In this document: positions 8,492 to 16,974 of the stretch, piece by piece
How the letters are laid out: the number at the start of each line of letters is the position of its first letter
Position numbering within the stretch: the first letter of the stretch is position 1
Source of the DNA: JACPVF01 sp964502095
Lineage (GTDB): Bacteria; Chloroflexota; Anaerolineae; Anaerolineales; Villigracilaceae
DNA length: 64,000 nt
Assembly: GCA_964502095.1 (NCBI GenBank)
Contig: CAZCUF010000001.1
Location: forward strand, 124,001-188,000
Direction of reading: 5' to 3'
Made by a program: the position numbers and the translations under genes
Notes under the pieces: generated by a model
What the model was told of the DNA's origin: nothing
What the model saw: the letters and a program-made list of their open reading frames with translations, nothing else
Database searches by the model: none

Positions 8492-9229
8492 TCAAACCTC
8501 CGCCGAATATGATCTCGGCCCAACAATCGCCGTGCCAACCCGCACCAGGGTTGCGCCTTCCTGCACAGCCACTTCAAAATCGCCGCTGGTGCCCATCGAA
8601 ACTTCCTGCCAGCCCGCCTGCGGCAAATGCTTTGCAAGGAATTCCTGCAAACGCCGCGTGCGCTGGAAATAAACCCGCGAGGCTTCGGCCTGTTCACCAA
8701 TCGGCGGCATAACCATCAGCCCGCGCACCTGCAGGTGAGTCATTGCCAGCGTTGGCGAGATTTGAGCAGGCAGGTCCGGCCAACGCGCCTCGTTCCAGGC
8801 AGGCCAGCCCGATTTGCCCAGCTCGCCGCCTACGTTGAATTCCAACAGCACGGGCAGTATCCGCCCCGCCTCCGCCGAAAAACGGTCGAGCCGATCAGCC
8901 AATTTCAGGCTGTCCAGCGAGTGCATCAAGTTAAAGTGCTCGGTCACCAGGCGCGCCTTGCGGCTTTGCACGTGACCGATCATGTGCCATTCTACCGCAG
9001 ATTGCGCGGCCAAAACTTGGATTTTGTTTACAGCTTCTTCAGGATAATTTTCACCTAAAATTTTTGCCCCAGCCTCGATCACCGACTGGACAACTTCCGG
9101 CGGCTGGGCTTTGGTCACCACCACCAAACGGACAGAATCCGGATCGCGCCCGGCAGATTTAGCCGCAACCGCGATGCGATCCAGCGTACGCAGATATTTT
9201 TCACGAATGGAAGAAACAAGCTTGCCCAT
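8492..9229 (-). CDS. yggS: YggS/PLPBP family pyridoxal-phosphate homeostasis protein
   Basis: A 245-aa PLP-binding protein of the alanine racemase N-terminal fold. The PLP lysine is in LVVVTKAQP (about residue 40), the GENYPEEAVNKI helix follows, then EWHMIGHVQSRKA, and the C-terminal MGTSGDFEVAVQEGATLVRVGTAIVG phosphate-binding loop. The family has no known catalytic activity and buffers PLP and amino-acid pools. It sits between pgeF and yggT on the same strand, a widely conserved order. Confidence 0.92.
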   Translation of the reverse strand: MGKLVSSIREKYLRTLDRIAVAAKSAGRDPDSVRLVVVTKAQPPEVVQSVIEAGAKILGENYPEEAVNKIQVLAAQSAVEWHMIGHVQSRKARLVTEHFNLMHSLDSLKLADRLDRFSAEAGRILPVLLEFNVGGELGKSGWPAWNEARWPDLPAQISPTLAMTHLQVRGLMVMPPIGEQAEASRVYFQRTRRLQEFLAKHLPQAGWQEVSMGTSGDFEVAVQEGATLVRVGTAIVGPRSYSAEV

Positions 9230-9263
9230 CGCTATGATTTTACTTCCCGCTTCGCACCTGACC

Positions 9264-10046
9264 CTAAGCCTGCAACGCCATCAATGCGCCGAATCTCCCC
9301 GTTTTGCCTTTCTCGGCGCGATGCGAAAACCAATCGTCGAGATGACAAGCCGTGCATAGACCCGCCACTTCGATTTGCCGTACACCCGCATTCTGTAACT
9401 GGACTCGATTGGCTTTCCACAAATCAAGATACGTCCGTCCGCCGCGCGACTCGACCAAATCATCGGCTTGTGCGCCAAAAGCTTCGTTGACCTTCGCGAT
9501 CACATCCGGGCCAACTTCATAATGGTCTGGCCCAATCGAAGGGCCGACCGCGGCGAGAATATCTTCGGGCTTCGAGCCGTAACGCGCCTGCATCCCTTCG
9601 ACCGCGGAACGCGCCGCGCCGCGCACAGTTCCCATCCAGCCGGCATGCGCGATGCCGATCACATTTTTATTCGGGTCGTGCAATAGAATCGGCACACAAT
9701 CCGCAAAGCGCATATAGAGCGTCACTTCGGGCCTGTCGGTGAGGATGATATCGGCTTTGGTCAAATCGGTGTCGGGATCGATGGGCGCATCAGCGTAGAC
9801 CACGTCCGCGCTGTGGACCTGCCAAACGTCGAAGATGGAAGCGAGGCCGCGCCCAAAAGCCGCGAAACTGCGCTCTCGATTCGCGCGCACACGCGCCCGG
9901 TCGTCGCCCACCGTCCCGCCCACGTTGAGTGAATTCCACGGCGCGGGGCTCAATCCGCCGCGGCGCGTAATTACACCGTGCAAAACATTGCGCGGAAAAA
10001 TATCGAACGAATAGAAACGAATGTGTTCTTTTTCAGAGAAAGGCAT
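9264..10046 (-). CDS. pgeF: Peptidoglycan editing factor / purine nucleoside phosphorylase, LACC1-YfiH family
   Basis: A 260-aa protein of the PgeF/YfiH/LACC1 family. The metal ligands are visible: His in VWQVHSADVV, Cys in FADCVPILLHD, and His in IGIAHAGWMGTV. The fold is a Cu/Zn-dependent multifunctional oxidase-phosphorylase; in E. coli it removes cell-wall precursors carrying L-Ser instead of L-Ala. The start overlaps the stop of the upstream glutaredoxin-DUF2085 gene by one base, and yggS follows 34 bp later, so it belongs to the same leftward transcription unit. Confidence 0.9.
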   Translation of the reverse strand: MPFSEKEHIRFYSFDIFPRNVLHGVITRRGGLSPAPWNSLNVGGTVGDDRARVRANRERSFAAFGRGLASIFDVWQVHSADVVYADAPIDPDTDLTKADIILTDRPEVTLYMRFADCVPILLHDPNKNVIGIAHAGWMGTVRGAARSAVEGMQARYGSKPEDILAAVGPSIGPDHYEVGPDVIAKVNEAFGAQADDLVESRGGRTYLDLWKANRVQLQNAGVRQIEVAGLCTACHLDDWFSHRAEKGKTGRFGALMALQA

Positions 10047-11056
10047 TATTTTGCAGGTTGCAACGCGGCAAATCTTTTCAGGAAGAATTGCCGGGTCTCA
10101 CGCATGGATTCTTCGATATACGGATACGCAAACCAGGCTGTGGCAAACCCAAACAACGCGCCGGTGATCACGCGCAGGATCGGCGGGCTTTCGCGATATG
10201 GAAGAAACGAGGCCAGCCACGGCCAATTGAACTGGCTGAAGAGTTGGGAGAATCCGTCCAGGCCGATCGGGCCGAGGCCGAACACGACCCATAACATCCA
10301 ATGCAGAGCCGGGAGTTTGCGGCCGGTGAGGGCGTAAATGAGTCCGAAGAGCAGGATCGAACCGTAAATGGCAACATCCCGTTCGCACAGCGCAACCTTG
10401 TATCCAACCGTGGCATTGCCGATGTATTGGCGGGCCAGCAGGCGCGTATAACTGCCCGGATCGCTCAAATTCTGAATGCCGGTAACCTGCTCGAAAGTTT
10501 TAACGTTGGCAATATGCGCCTCGGGTAACGGATAATAAGGCTGTTCTCCGAACAGGAAAAACGAGCGAAATCCAAATTGATGACACAGCGGACTGTACAT
10601 GCTGTAAATCACGCGCGCCGGCACGGTAAGCCCGGCCTCCATGAAAGTGGGAGCGAGGAACGGCAGGCCCACATACAAAAAGACCAGCAAATTCAACAAA
10701 GCCAGATAATGCCGGGAAATCCAATAATAAACACGGTCGGAGCCGGAAAGAGTCGAACTGCGCTGGACTCTCTTTTCGTAGGCCTCGCCGCCCACCTGTT
10801 TAAGCTGGGAACGACGGTCACTGGCCGCCCCGAGAGTCATCTCCAACGACTGCCGCGTGATCGGCGCCTGCAAACGATATGGGCCTATTTCCAGGACGGG
10901 AATTGCTTCGTTATATTTTTCCTTTAAAGACGGATCGGAATCGATGTCAATGGAAACGAGACGGTGCGGCATTTTCTCGCGCAGGGCATCCAGTTCTGCT
11001 TTCACTTCGTCGCACAGTTTGCAATCCTTGCGCGTGTATAACGTGACAATTAACAA
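10046..11056 (-). CDS. Glutaredoxin-like domain fused to DUF2085 membrane domain
   Basis: A 336-aa fusion. Residues 1-80 are a thioredoxin-fold glutaredoxin-like module with the redox pair CKLC at residues 13-16 and the cis-Pro region AIPVLEIG. After a linker the remainder is a DUF2085 membrane domain with about five segments, the SPLCHQFGFRSFF motif, a conserved internal Cys (ALCERDVAIYGS) and GPIGLDGFSQL. Function is unknown; the domain pair and the adjacent ccdA suggest thiol/disulfide or small-molecule redox work at the membrane (inference). It is 21 bp downstream of ccdA and overlaps pgeF by one base. Confidence 0.85.
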   Translation of the reverse strand: MLIVTLYTRKDCKLCDEVKAELDALREKMPHRLVSIDIDSDPSLKEKYNEAIPVLEIGPYRLQAPITRQSLEMTLGAASDRRSQLKQVGGEAYEKRVQRSSTLSGSDRVYYWISRHYLALLNLLVFLYVGLPFLAPTFMEAGLTVPARVIYSMYSPLCHQFGFRSFFLFGEQPYYPLPEAHIANVKTFEQVTGIQNLSDPGSYTRLLARQYIGNATVGYKVALCERDVAIYGSILLFGLIYALTGRKLPALHWMLWVVFGLGPIGLDGFSQLFSQFNWPWLASFLPYRESPPILRVITGALFGFATAWFAYPYIEESMRETRQFFLKRFAALQPAK

Positions 11057-11077
11057 AGTATCTCCTCCAACGATAAA

Positions 11078-11809
11078 TCAAATACCGAAATCGATCCAGA
11101 AAAATTGCGTACGCTGGGCGATCAATTCGAAGATGCCTGCAAACAACATCACTCCCACGATGACCAGAATCACGCCCATCACAATTTCCACAATGCGCAT
11201 TACGCGGCCATACTTGCGCAGAATCGCCGTCACCCAGCCAATGCCCAGCGCCGCCGCCAAAAACGGAATCGCAAGTCCTGCTGAATAAGCAGTAAGCAAT
11301 GACACGCCCAGGGAGATCGATCCGCCGTTGACGGCCAGCGTCAGGATTGCGCCAAGGACAGGTCCTACGCACGGCGACCAGCCTGCTGAGAAGAATACGC
11401 CCATCAAAGCCGATGAAAGATAACCAAGATTGCGATCCGGCGCGGTGGTGACGCGCGTATCGTATTCCAAAAACGGGATGCGGAAAACACCGATCATGTG
11501 CAGGCCAAAGATAATCACCACGATGCCGCCGATCTTCGCCAGCCAAAAGCGAAGGTCGAACAGAAAGTGCCCGGCCATGGCCGCGGCCACACCCAGCAAG
11601 ACGAAAATTACGCTGAAGCCGAGCACAAATGCCAGGCCGTGAGTAAAGGTAATCCAGCGGGAAGATGATCGTCCCTCGCCTGCGCCGCTGGCTGCGCGTC
11701 CGCCCAAATATCCGATGTATGCCGGTACCAGCGAAAATACGCACGGCGAAAGGAAAGAGGCCAGCCCCGCCAGGAATGCAAGCCCAAGCGTGATCTGAGA
11801 AATATCCAT
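11078..11809 (-). CDS. ccdA: CcdA-type cytochrome c biogenesis / thiol-disulfide transporter
   Basis: A 243-aa polytopic protein of the CcdA/DsbD-beta family, with the first redox Cys in GLASFLSPCVFSLVPAYIGYL and the second in FFSAGWSPCVGPVLGAIL. It carries electrons from cytoplasmic thioredoxin across the membrane to extracytoplasmic thiol proteins, for example for cytochrome c maturation, which this organism needs given its c-type cytochromes at 24 and 27 kb. The ATG at 11809 shares its A with the TAA of the L,D-transpeptidase (TAATG); the longer frame to 11962 only overlaps that gene. Confidence 0.92.
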   Translation of the reverse strand: MDISQITLGLAFLAGLASFLSPCVFSLVPAYIGYLGGRAASGAGEGRSSSRWITFTHGLAFVLGFSVIFVLLGVAAAMAGHFLFDLRFWLAKIGGIVVIIFGLHMIGVFRIPFLEYDTRVTTAPDRNLGYLSSALMGVFFSAGWSPCVGPVLGAILTLAVNGGSISLGVSLLTAYSAGLAIPFLAAALGIGWVTAILRKYGRVMRIVEIVMGVILVIVGVMLFAGIFELIAQRTQFFWIDFGI

Positions 11810-12933
11810 TAAGCCTTTAGCTCGCTCACGGATACCGATGTGCTGAACGCGCCGCCAACCTTCGTCCAATCGGCGGTGCGCCATTCGCTTTGATCGAGGG
11901 AAACAAAGGGCATCGTCCAGCGGAAGATCCACTTGGCGTCTTCCGGCAGGACATTGACGCAACCGTGCGAACGGCGCACACCAAAATCGTTATGCCAAAA
12001 GACGCCGTGAATCGCCGCGCCGACCGGCTGGTTAAAGTACACAGGCCAGGGCACGCCCATCGTATCGTAGCCGCTGTCGGAGCCGGTATTGGCGGCCATG
12101 TGGATGGAAAATATCTTCCAGGAAATCGCCTGATCGCCGGTCGGCGTGGAGAATCTTTCTCCGTAGCCGCTGGAGATACGGCAAAAATAAACTTCAGAAT
12201 TACCCTCGAAGCAGGAAAGGGTTTGATGTCCGGCGGTGGCGTCAATCGTGATCTTTTTAGTGGCCGGGTCCACATCCGGGCTGATCGGCGAAACATCCTG
12301 ATCGGTCAACATTTTGAAGGCGGCGGCTTCCGCCAGAAAAACATCGCCGTAGCCATAGCCATGTCCCAGCGACTCGTTGTAACGATATAAAATATTTCCA
12401 TTGGAATCGGCGCCGACCTGATCGATCCACACAACCTGCCCGTAATATAAACGCAGGGGCTGGCCGGTCTGCAGAGTATATTTGACGCCCGGCGAGATCG
12501 GCGCATTGAGAAGCTGTAAATCCACATAAGGGACGGTAATCTCCGCCCAAAAACCGCTCTTCCCCGCGGGGACTGACGTAACGGGCGTATTCGACAAATT
12601 GCGCACAGGTTGAAGATCGGGCGCGTAAATATATCCTTCGGGAGTTTCAACCCAGGTTCGATTCGTGCGGCCCGATACGCTGGTGCCGATCACTTCCCTC
12701 TGCCAGACTACCACTTCATCCTGCGCCACCTGGCGAATGATCGAATCGTTTTCGTTCGGCGTTGGCCGGAGCGAGGTGGAATAGAAATTCGGCGTGACGG
12801 CTACGCGGCCCAATCGATCGCCCGCCGGAAAGTTCGGCAGTGGATTCGCGCGCAAATAAGGGCGCAATGCCAATGCGCCCGCGCTCAAACCAGCCAACTT
12901 AATAAAATCTCGCCGCGAAATCGGTCGTTTCAT
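11809..12933 (-). CDS. Tat-exported L,D-transpeptidase (YkuD domain)
   Basis: A 374-aa protein with a twin-arginine signal (SRRDFIKLAGLSAGALAL, residues 6-23), so it is exported folded. The C-terminal third is a YkuD catalytic domain with the nucleophile Cys in RRSHGCVNVLP (about residue 325) and an upstream His in FWHNDFG. Such enzymes make 3-3 peptidoglycan cross-links or attach proteins to the wall. The middle region, about residues 45-200, looks like SH3-type or linker beta structure. It is coupled to ccdA by a TAATG overlap. Confidence 0.88.
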   Translation of the reverse strand: MKRPISRRDFIKLAGLSAGALALRPYLRANPLPNFPAGDRLGRVAVTPNFYSTSLRPTPNENDSIIRQVAQDEVVVWQREVIGTSVSGRTNRTWVETPEGYIYAPDLQPVRNLSNTPVTSVPAGKSGFWAEITVPYVDLQLLNAPISPGVKYTLQTGQPLRLYYGQVVWIDQVGADSNGNILYRYNESLGHGYGYGDVFLAEAAAFKMLTDQDVSPISPDVDPATKKITIDATAGHQTLSCFEGNSEVYFCRISSGYGERFSTPTGDQAISWKIFSIHMAANTGSDSGYDTMGVPWPVYFNQPVGAAIHGVFWHNDFGVRRSHGCVNVLPEDAKWIFRWTMPFVSLDQSEWRTADWTKVGGAFSTSVSVSELKA

Positions 12934-13106
12934 ACTTTCTTCCTATTTGAGAGAATCATCGGAATTTTGTCATGAGGCCGCGCAAGCAAAATCGTTGTTT
13001 TACCTGCCGCCTTCATAACGGAAGACTCTTCAAGAACTTTATGCTCACAAGTTCCGTCAAGCATACCCGTAAACAAAAACAGCGTCAACGCCCGGCTAAG
13101 GACGCG

Positions 13107-13766
13107 TTAATCTTGCAGATAGGATTTCAAGGCGTGCATACAGCCTGCGCTCACTTTATGCCCCACTTCGTCCTCGCAATATGTAACTTGCGCGCCCGCC
13201 TGTTCCAACAACACAACGGAGGCGCGGGCGCTCTCGATGGAAACCTGATCGTCCAGCGTGCCATGCGTGATGAACATCCGCTTCCCCTCCAGCGGGCGGC
13301 GCGCGATCACCGCCTCCAGTCCGCGCGGCACAAAACCCGCCAATGCCGCGGCTTTACGAACGCGCTGTGGATATAACAACGTCAGCAAATTGGCCATCAC
13401 CGCACCCTGACTAAACCCCGCCAAATCGAATTGACCCGCGTCCACCGCCACCGAAGCGGCATACCCGTCCACGAGACGGATCAAACCTTCAGCGGAGGAT
13501 CGCATCATTTCGAGCGTGGGCCGGTTCTCGGTCTGAGGCTGAAACGGACGCCAGGAATAACCCGACGGTTCGGCGGCTTGCGGCGCGCGCGGCGCAATCA
13601 TCCAATATGCGGAGGAAAGATCGCGCGTGAAGACCCACATCGAATTCTCGTCGCCGGTCCAGCCGTGAATCAAAAGCAGGAGCCGCGCCGGTTTGGTTTC
13701 TGCCGGACGGACGCGCAACGTCCAGCCGTTGAATTGAATTAACTCAGTATCATTTCGGACGGGCAC
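13107..13766 (-). CDS. Alpha/beta hydrolase, phospholipase/carboxylesterase family
   Basis: A 219-aa cytosolic hydrolase. The oxyanion region is LLIHGWTGDENSMW, the nucleophile elbow GFSQG carries the Ser near residue 118, followed by the Asp region THGTLDDQVSIESA and the His in EDEVGHKVSAG. This is the small esterase/lysophospholipase fold (YpfH-like). It overlaps the preceding small membrane-protein gene by 17 bp if the first ATG is used. Substrate is unknown. The adjacent patatin suggests lipid turnover. About 170 bp downstream, before the L,D-transpeptidase gene, hold nothing I recognise. Confidence 0.85.
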   Translation of the reverse strand: MPVRNDTELIQFNGWTLRVRPAETKPARLLLLIHGWTGDENSMWVFTRDLSSAYWMIAPRAPQAAEPSGYSWRPFQPQTENRPTLEMMRSSAEGLIRLVDGYAASVAVDAGQFDLAGFSQGAVMANLLTLLYPQRVRKAAALAGFVPRGLEAVIARRPLEGKRMFITHGTLDDQVSIESARASVVLLEQAGAQVTYCEDEVGHKVSAGCMHALKSYLQD

Positions 13767-13977
13767 TTTTCATAATCCAGTCTATGGCGATGAAGATCAA
13801 TACGATCAGTACAACCGGGACAAGCCCGGCCAATAAACAGAAAAAGCCGAACGAGGCCGCGCCGCCGCCATAGATCAGCCATATCAGGCCGAGGCCGATC
13901 ACGAACAATAGCACGAACGCGCCCACCGCCAATCGGACGTTGGTCTGTTTGGCATATTTACGCAGGTCGCGATTCAT
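13750..13977 (-). CDS. Small two-TM membrane protein
   Basis: A 75-aa protein with two hydrophobic segments (about residues 15-36 and 44-66), separated by a short Gly-rich loop, and a basic C-terminus. I do not recognise a family. It is coupled to the patatin gene (4-bp ATGA overlap) and overlaps the esterase gene downstream, so it is very probably a real member of that operon. Confidence 0.7.
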   Translation of the reverse strand: MNRDLRKYAKQTNVRLAVGAFVLLFVIGLGLIWLIYGGGAASFGFFCLLAGLVPVVLIVLIFIAIDWIMKSARPK

Positions 13978-14849
13978 TTCTGCAACATCCGAGGCAGGCG
14001 CGCGTGCCAGGCCGTTACGCGTTTCACGTCCGGGAGCGCCAACTCAGCGGCCTGTTCGCCAAGTAACGCAACTTCCCGCACATTCACGTGATCGAGCACG
14101 CCAATCGAGGCTACATCCGGACGAATGACAACTTCAGGGTTATCCACTTTCAAACGATATTCGGCCATGGCGCGATTCTCCACCTGCATGGAGCGCACAA
14201 AAATATCCATGGCTTGAGCCAGGTTGAGTCGACTCAAGCGTTTGGCGATGAGACGCGGCAGAATGTTCGGTATCGGCATGGACCAGGCATGAGGTCCCTC
14301 GCCGAGCGGCTGATTCAAAACAACGGCGACCACCGGAAAACGCGGGGCCAATTTGCGGGCCAGCGCGACCGGCACCGGATCCAAAACGCCGCCATCCACC
14401 AACTCCCGGTCGTCCAGGCAAAACGGCGGGAAAATGCCCGGAATGGCAATCGTCGAAAGCACGGCATCTTTCACGCGCCCTTTGGAAAGAATCACTTCAC
14501 TGCCCTGATTCAAATCCACCGCGGTCAGCGCGCACGGAATCTTCAACCCGGCAAATGTGACATCGCCCAATACTTCATCCAGCCATACATCAACGTGCGA
14601 GAGACCGAGCAAAGCCGGGCCTTCGCCAGAGTGACGCGCGTAGAGTGTGGATTGATCCACCTGCGAGCAAACTTCTTCGATCTCATCGGGACTGCGGCCT
14701 GCCGCGTACAATGCCGCGACCAGTCCGCCGAAGCTGGTTCCAGCCACAGCCCGAATACGATAGCCTTCTTTTTCGAGGCGGCGCAAAACACCGATGTGAG
14801 AAATGCCCTTCGCTCCCCCGCCGCCAAGAGCCAATGAAATATCCGTCAT
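13974..14849 (-). CDS. Patatin-like phospholipase (RssA/YchK type)
   Basis: A 291-aa serine acylhydrolase with the three patatin signatures: the oxyanion glycine loop LALGGGGAKGISHIGVL (residues 6-22), nucleophile GTSFGG (Ser about 40) and the catalytic Asp in DGGVLDPVP (about 153). The family cleaves acyl chains from phospholipids. A TATAAT on the same strand (14899-14904) about 45 nt upstream gives it a plausible promoter, making it the first gene of the patatin / small membrane protein / esterase unit. Confidence 0.9.
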   Translation of the reverse strand: MTDISLALGGGGAKGISHIGVLRRLEKEGYRIRAVAGTSFGGLVAALYAAGRSPDEIEEVCSQVDQSTLYARHSGEGPALLGLSHVDVWLDEVLGDVTFAGLKIPCALTAVDLNQGSEVILSKGRVKDAVLSTIAIPGIFPPFCLDDRELVDGGVLDPVPVALARKLAPRFPVVAVVLNQPLGEGPHAWSMPIPNILPRLIAKRLSRLNLAQAMDIFVRSMQVENRAMAEYRLKVDNPEVVIRPDVASIGVLDHVNVREVALLGEQAAELALPDVKRVTAWHARLPRMLQK

Positions 14850-14898
14850 TTTTTCTTCGATTTCCCTTGCTGATTATTAGACAGCGTACGGAAGTTTA

Positions 14899-14904
14899 AT
14901 TATA
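14899..14904 (-). promoter_or_regulatory. -10 element for the patatin operon
   Basis: TATAAT on the minus strand, 45 nt before the patatin ATG. No good -35 is visible at 17 bp, so this rests on the perfect -10 and its position. Confidence 0.4.
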
Positions 14905-14925
14905 CCTTTGACATACAGCACATTT

Positions 14926-15972
14926 TTATCTGCGGTCGTCTATGGATTTGGCATCCCCCGGCGTGCGGATGAACCACACCGCAACACCCGCTCCAATAAC
15001 AACAACGATCAGCAAGACGCTTATCCAAATATTGAAGCTCGAACCGTTTCCAGTTGAGTCAGTTGGTTGAGGAAGCGGAAGAGCAGTTGAAGTTAACATC
15101 GGCGCGGGAAGCGCAGATGGCGAAGCGGTTGCATCAGGCGCAGGAGGAGTTTCCGTTTGTGCGGCGGCAGTGGCCGGCGGAGGCTGAGTCGCTCCTTTTT
15201 GAATCAGCAATACCTGCCCTTCGTAAACTGTCGTGTCATTTAAATTATTCAATGCGCGAATACCGTTGATCGTTGTGCCGTACTTGATGGCGATGCTCCA
15301 TAAACTTTGACCGTATTGCACGCGATGGAGAACATCGCCATCCGGCCGCGCTGTGTTAACCGCGACCGGGACGATGTATTGATTGACCGCGCTGGAGGGT
15401 GAATTGGCCGAAACCGTGACCGTCAGCATGGCGCCCTCCTGCGGCTGTCCGCTGGAAGTGGGGCGCGCGCAATCGATCACATAGTAAACGCTTCCATCGC
15501 TGGCGATGGCCACGCCCGCGCCGATATTCAAAAAATTCGGTGAAAGCATGGTGTTGGTATGCGGCTCATCGCCGAGCCACATCTGAACTGCGGTCTGAGG
15601 CGTGATTCCGTTTCCAAAGACGAAGTTCTCGGCGCGATATCCGCCCAGCGATAAATCTCCCGAAAGCGGATAGCCCAAAATCAAAAGCTGATCGGTATAG
15701 CTGAGGCCATTCGGGCGCGAATGTCCCACCGCACCGTCAGAGGCCAGCAATGCATCCGCCTGGCCTTGCGCGGTCTGCATCAAAATGGGATGAACAGTCA
15801 GAGGCGCCAGCCCGTATGACAAACGCAGAGCGTTGACCGCGTTGATCAGTTCCGATGGAGTTGGCTGGTTTTGCTGATAAAGCGAATGTGCTGAAGCTTT
15901 TAGGGAAACAGCCAGGTTCGCGGTCAGCAGTAGGGAAATACACGCCAGAGTCCTTCCCAACACGCGCAACAT
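14926..15972 (-). CDS. Secreted CAP-domain protein with LysM and C-terminal membrane anchor
   Basis: A 348-aa exported protein. A signal peptide (residues 1-28) is followed by a CAP/SCP domain (about 38-168: INAVNALRLSYGLAPLTV, GHSRPNG, NTMLSPNFLNIGAGVA), then a LysM motif (about 216-260: VQYGQSLWSIAIKYGTTING), a Pro/Ala/Thr-rich spacer, and a C-terminal membrane segment with a basic tail. The LysM domain should bind peptidoglycan, holding the CAP domain at the wall. CAP biochemistry in bacteria is unresolved. The neighbouring lipoprotein, on the same strand 29 bp upstream, is also a surface protein. Confidence 0.87.
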   Translation of the reverse strand: MLRVLGRTLACISLLLTANLAVSLKASAHSLYQQNQPTPSELINAVNALRLSYGLAPLTVHPILMQTAQGQADALLASDGAVGHSRPNGLSYTDQLLILGYPLSGDLSLGGYRAENFVFGNGITPQTAVQMWLGDEPHTNTMLSPNFLNIGAGVAIASDGSVYYVIDCARPTSSGQPQEGAMLTVTVSANSPSSAVNQYIVPVAVNTARPDGDVLHRVQYGQSLWSIAIKYGTTINGIRALNNLNDTTVYEGQVLLIQKGATQPPPATAAAQTETPPAPDATASPSALPAPMLTSTALPLPQPTDSTGNGSSFNIWISVLLIVVVIGAGVAVWFIRTPGDAKSIDDRR

Positions 15973-16001
15973 TCATCCTCCTAAACGATAACTGTCAAAG
16001 C

Positions 16002-16775
16002 TTAAGGGGTCGTGGGCGCTTCTGTCGCGGTTGGAGTTGGAGTGTCGCTCGGGGCAGTAGTGTTGGTTGGTTTGGGCGTGTTGGTAGGCTCTGCAACTTT
16101 GAACGAAACCGCCAGCGTGGCCCCAAACGGATTACCGTCTGCATCGGCCATACGCCAATACGCGGTGTAAGTGCCCGGGTTCTTCGGGGCGGTCATACCG
16201 AGCGATAAACTAGCCCAATGGCCCGCAGTCACAACACGTCCCAGCCTCGTGTACTTGGCGCCGAATGCATCGCCGCTGATCAACGTCAGGTCGTATTGAT
16301 ACATCCAATTGCAAGTGCCGGTATTCGCCACCTTCCAGGTCTTTGTGAAATCCACGCCAGGCTTGAGCACCGTTCCGCTGGGAATGGTCACATCCGTGAG
16401 AAAAGCAAGGTTGTTACAGCCATAAGCCAGCGTATCGGGGTTGATCGTGGGCGTATACACTGTGCCGGTTACGGTTGGAGTATAGTAAATAAACGTGGCT
16501 GTGTAAAACGGCAAGGTCGCTGAAGGGATGGGTGACGGAGTGAGAAATGGATTCGGCGTATTCGTTTCGAACGGCGGGAAGGTCGGCAGGGATGTTGCAG
16601 TTGCAGGCGGCACCAGAGCGGTCTGAGTCTCAAAATAGGACGCCACCATCGTCTGAACGCCCTCGGTCAGAATCACATCCAGATTGGGTTGTTGAGGCGT
16701 TGCAACGCCTCCGCAGGCAGTCAACAAGGCAGACAATACTAACAACACCACGGTTGTCTTTTGAACAATTCGCAT
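16002..16775 (-). CDS. Lipoprotein with NBR1-type Ig-like domain
   Basis: A 257-aa lipoprotein, lipobox Cys21 (LTAC). After a Thr/Pro-rich linker, residues about 120-230 match the NBR1-type Ig-like domain: the Trp-containing FTKTWKVANTGTCNW, then the beta strands AGHWASLSLGMTAPKNPGTYTAYWRM. A Thr/Pro tail closes it. The domain is common in Anaerolineae surface proteins and is probably a binding module; its ligand is unknown. The start is the ATG at 16775, which has GGAGG seven bases upstream; the earlier in-frame ATG overlaps that ribosome site. Confidence 0.85.
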   Translation of the reverse strand: MRIVQKTTVVLLVLSALLTACGGVATPQQPNLDVILTEGVQTMVASYFETQTALVPPATATSLPTFPPFETNTPNPFLTPSPIPSATLPFYTATFIYYTPTVTGTVYTPTINPDTLAYGCNNLAFLTDVTIPSGTVLKPGVDFTKTWKVANTGTCNWMYQYDLTLISGDAFGAKYTRLGRVVTAGHWASLSLGMTAPKNPGTYTAYWRMADADGNPFGATLAVSFKVAEPTNTPKPTNTTAPSDTPTPTATEAPTTP

Positions 16776-16974
16776 GGAAACCTCCAATAGATTGAACGCG
16801 AATTTCTAAAATAACATCCAGAAAATCATCACTGGTCATCCCCGCCCCGCACTATTCTAAACGATGATACGGCAACCCGTCAAAGCGCGAAATCAGGGTT
16901 GATTCCGTTTTCGTTCCAGTGTATATTCCAATCAGTTTAGCGAATCTTGAACATGAAGTGAGGACATTTTAACC

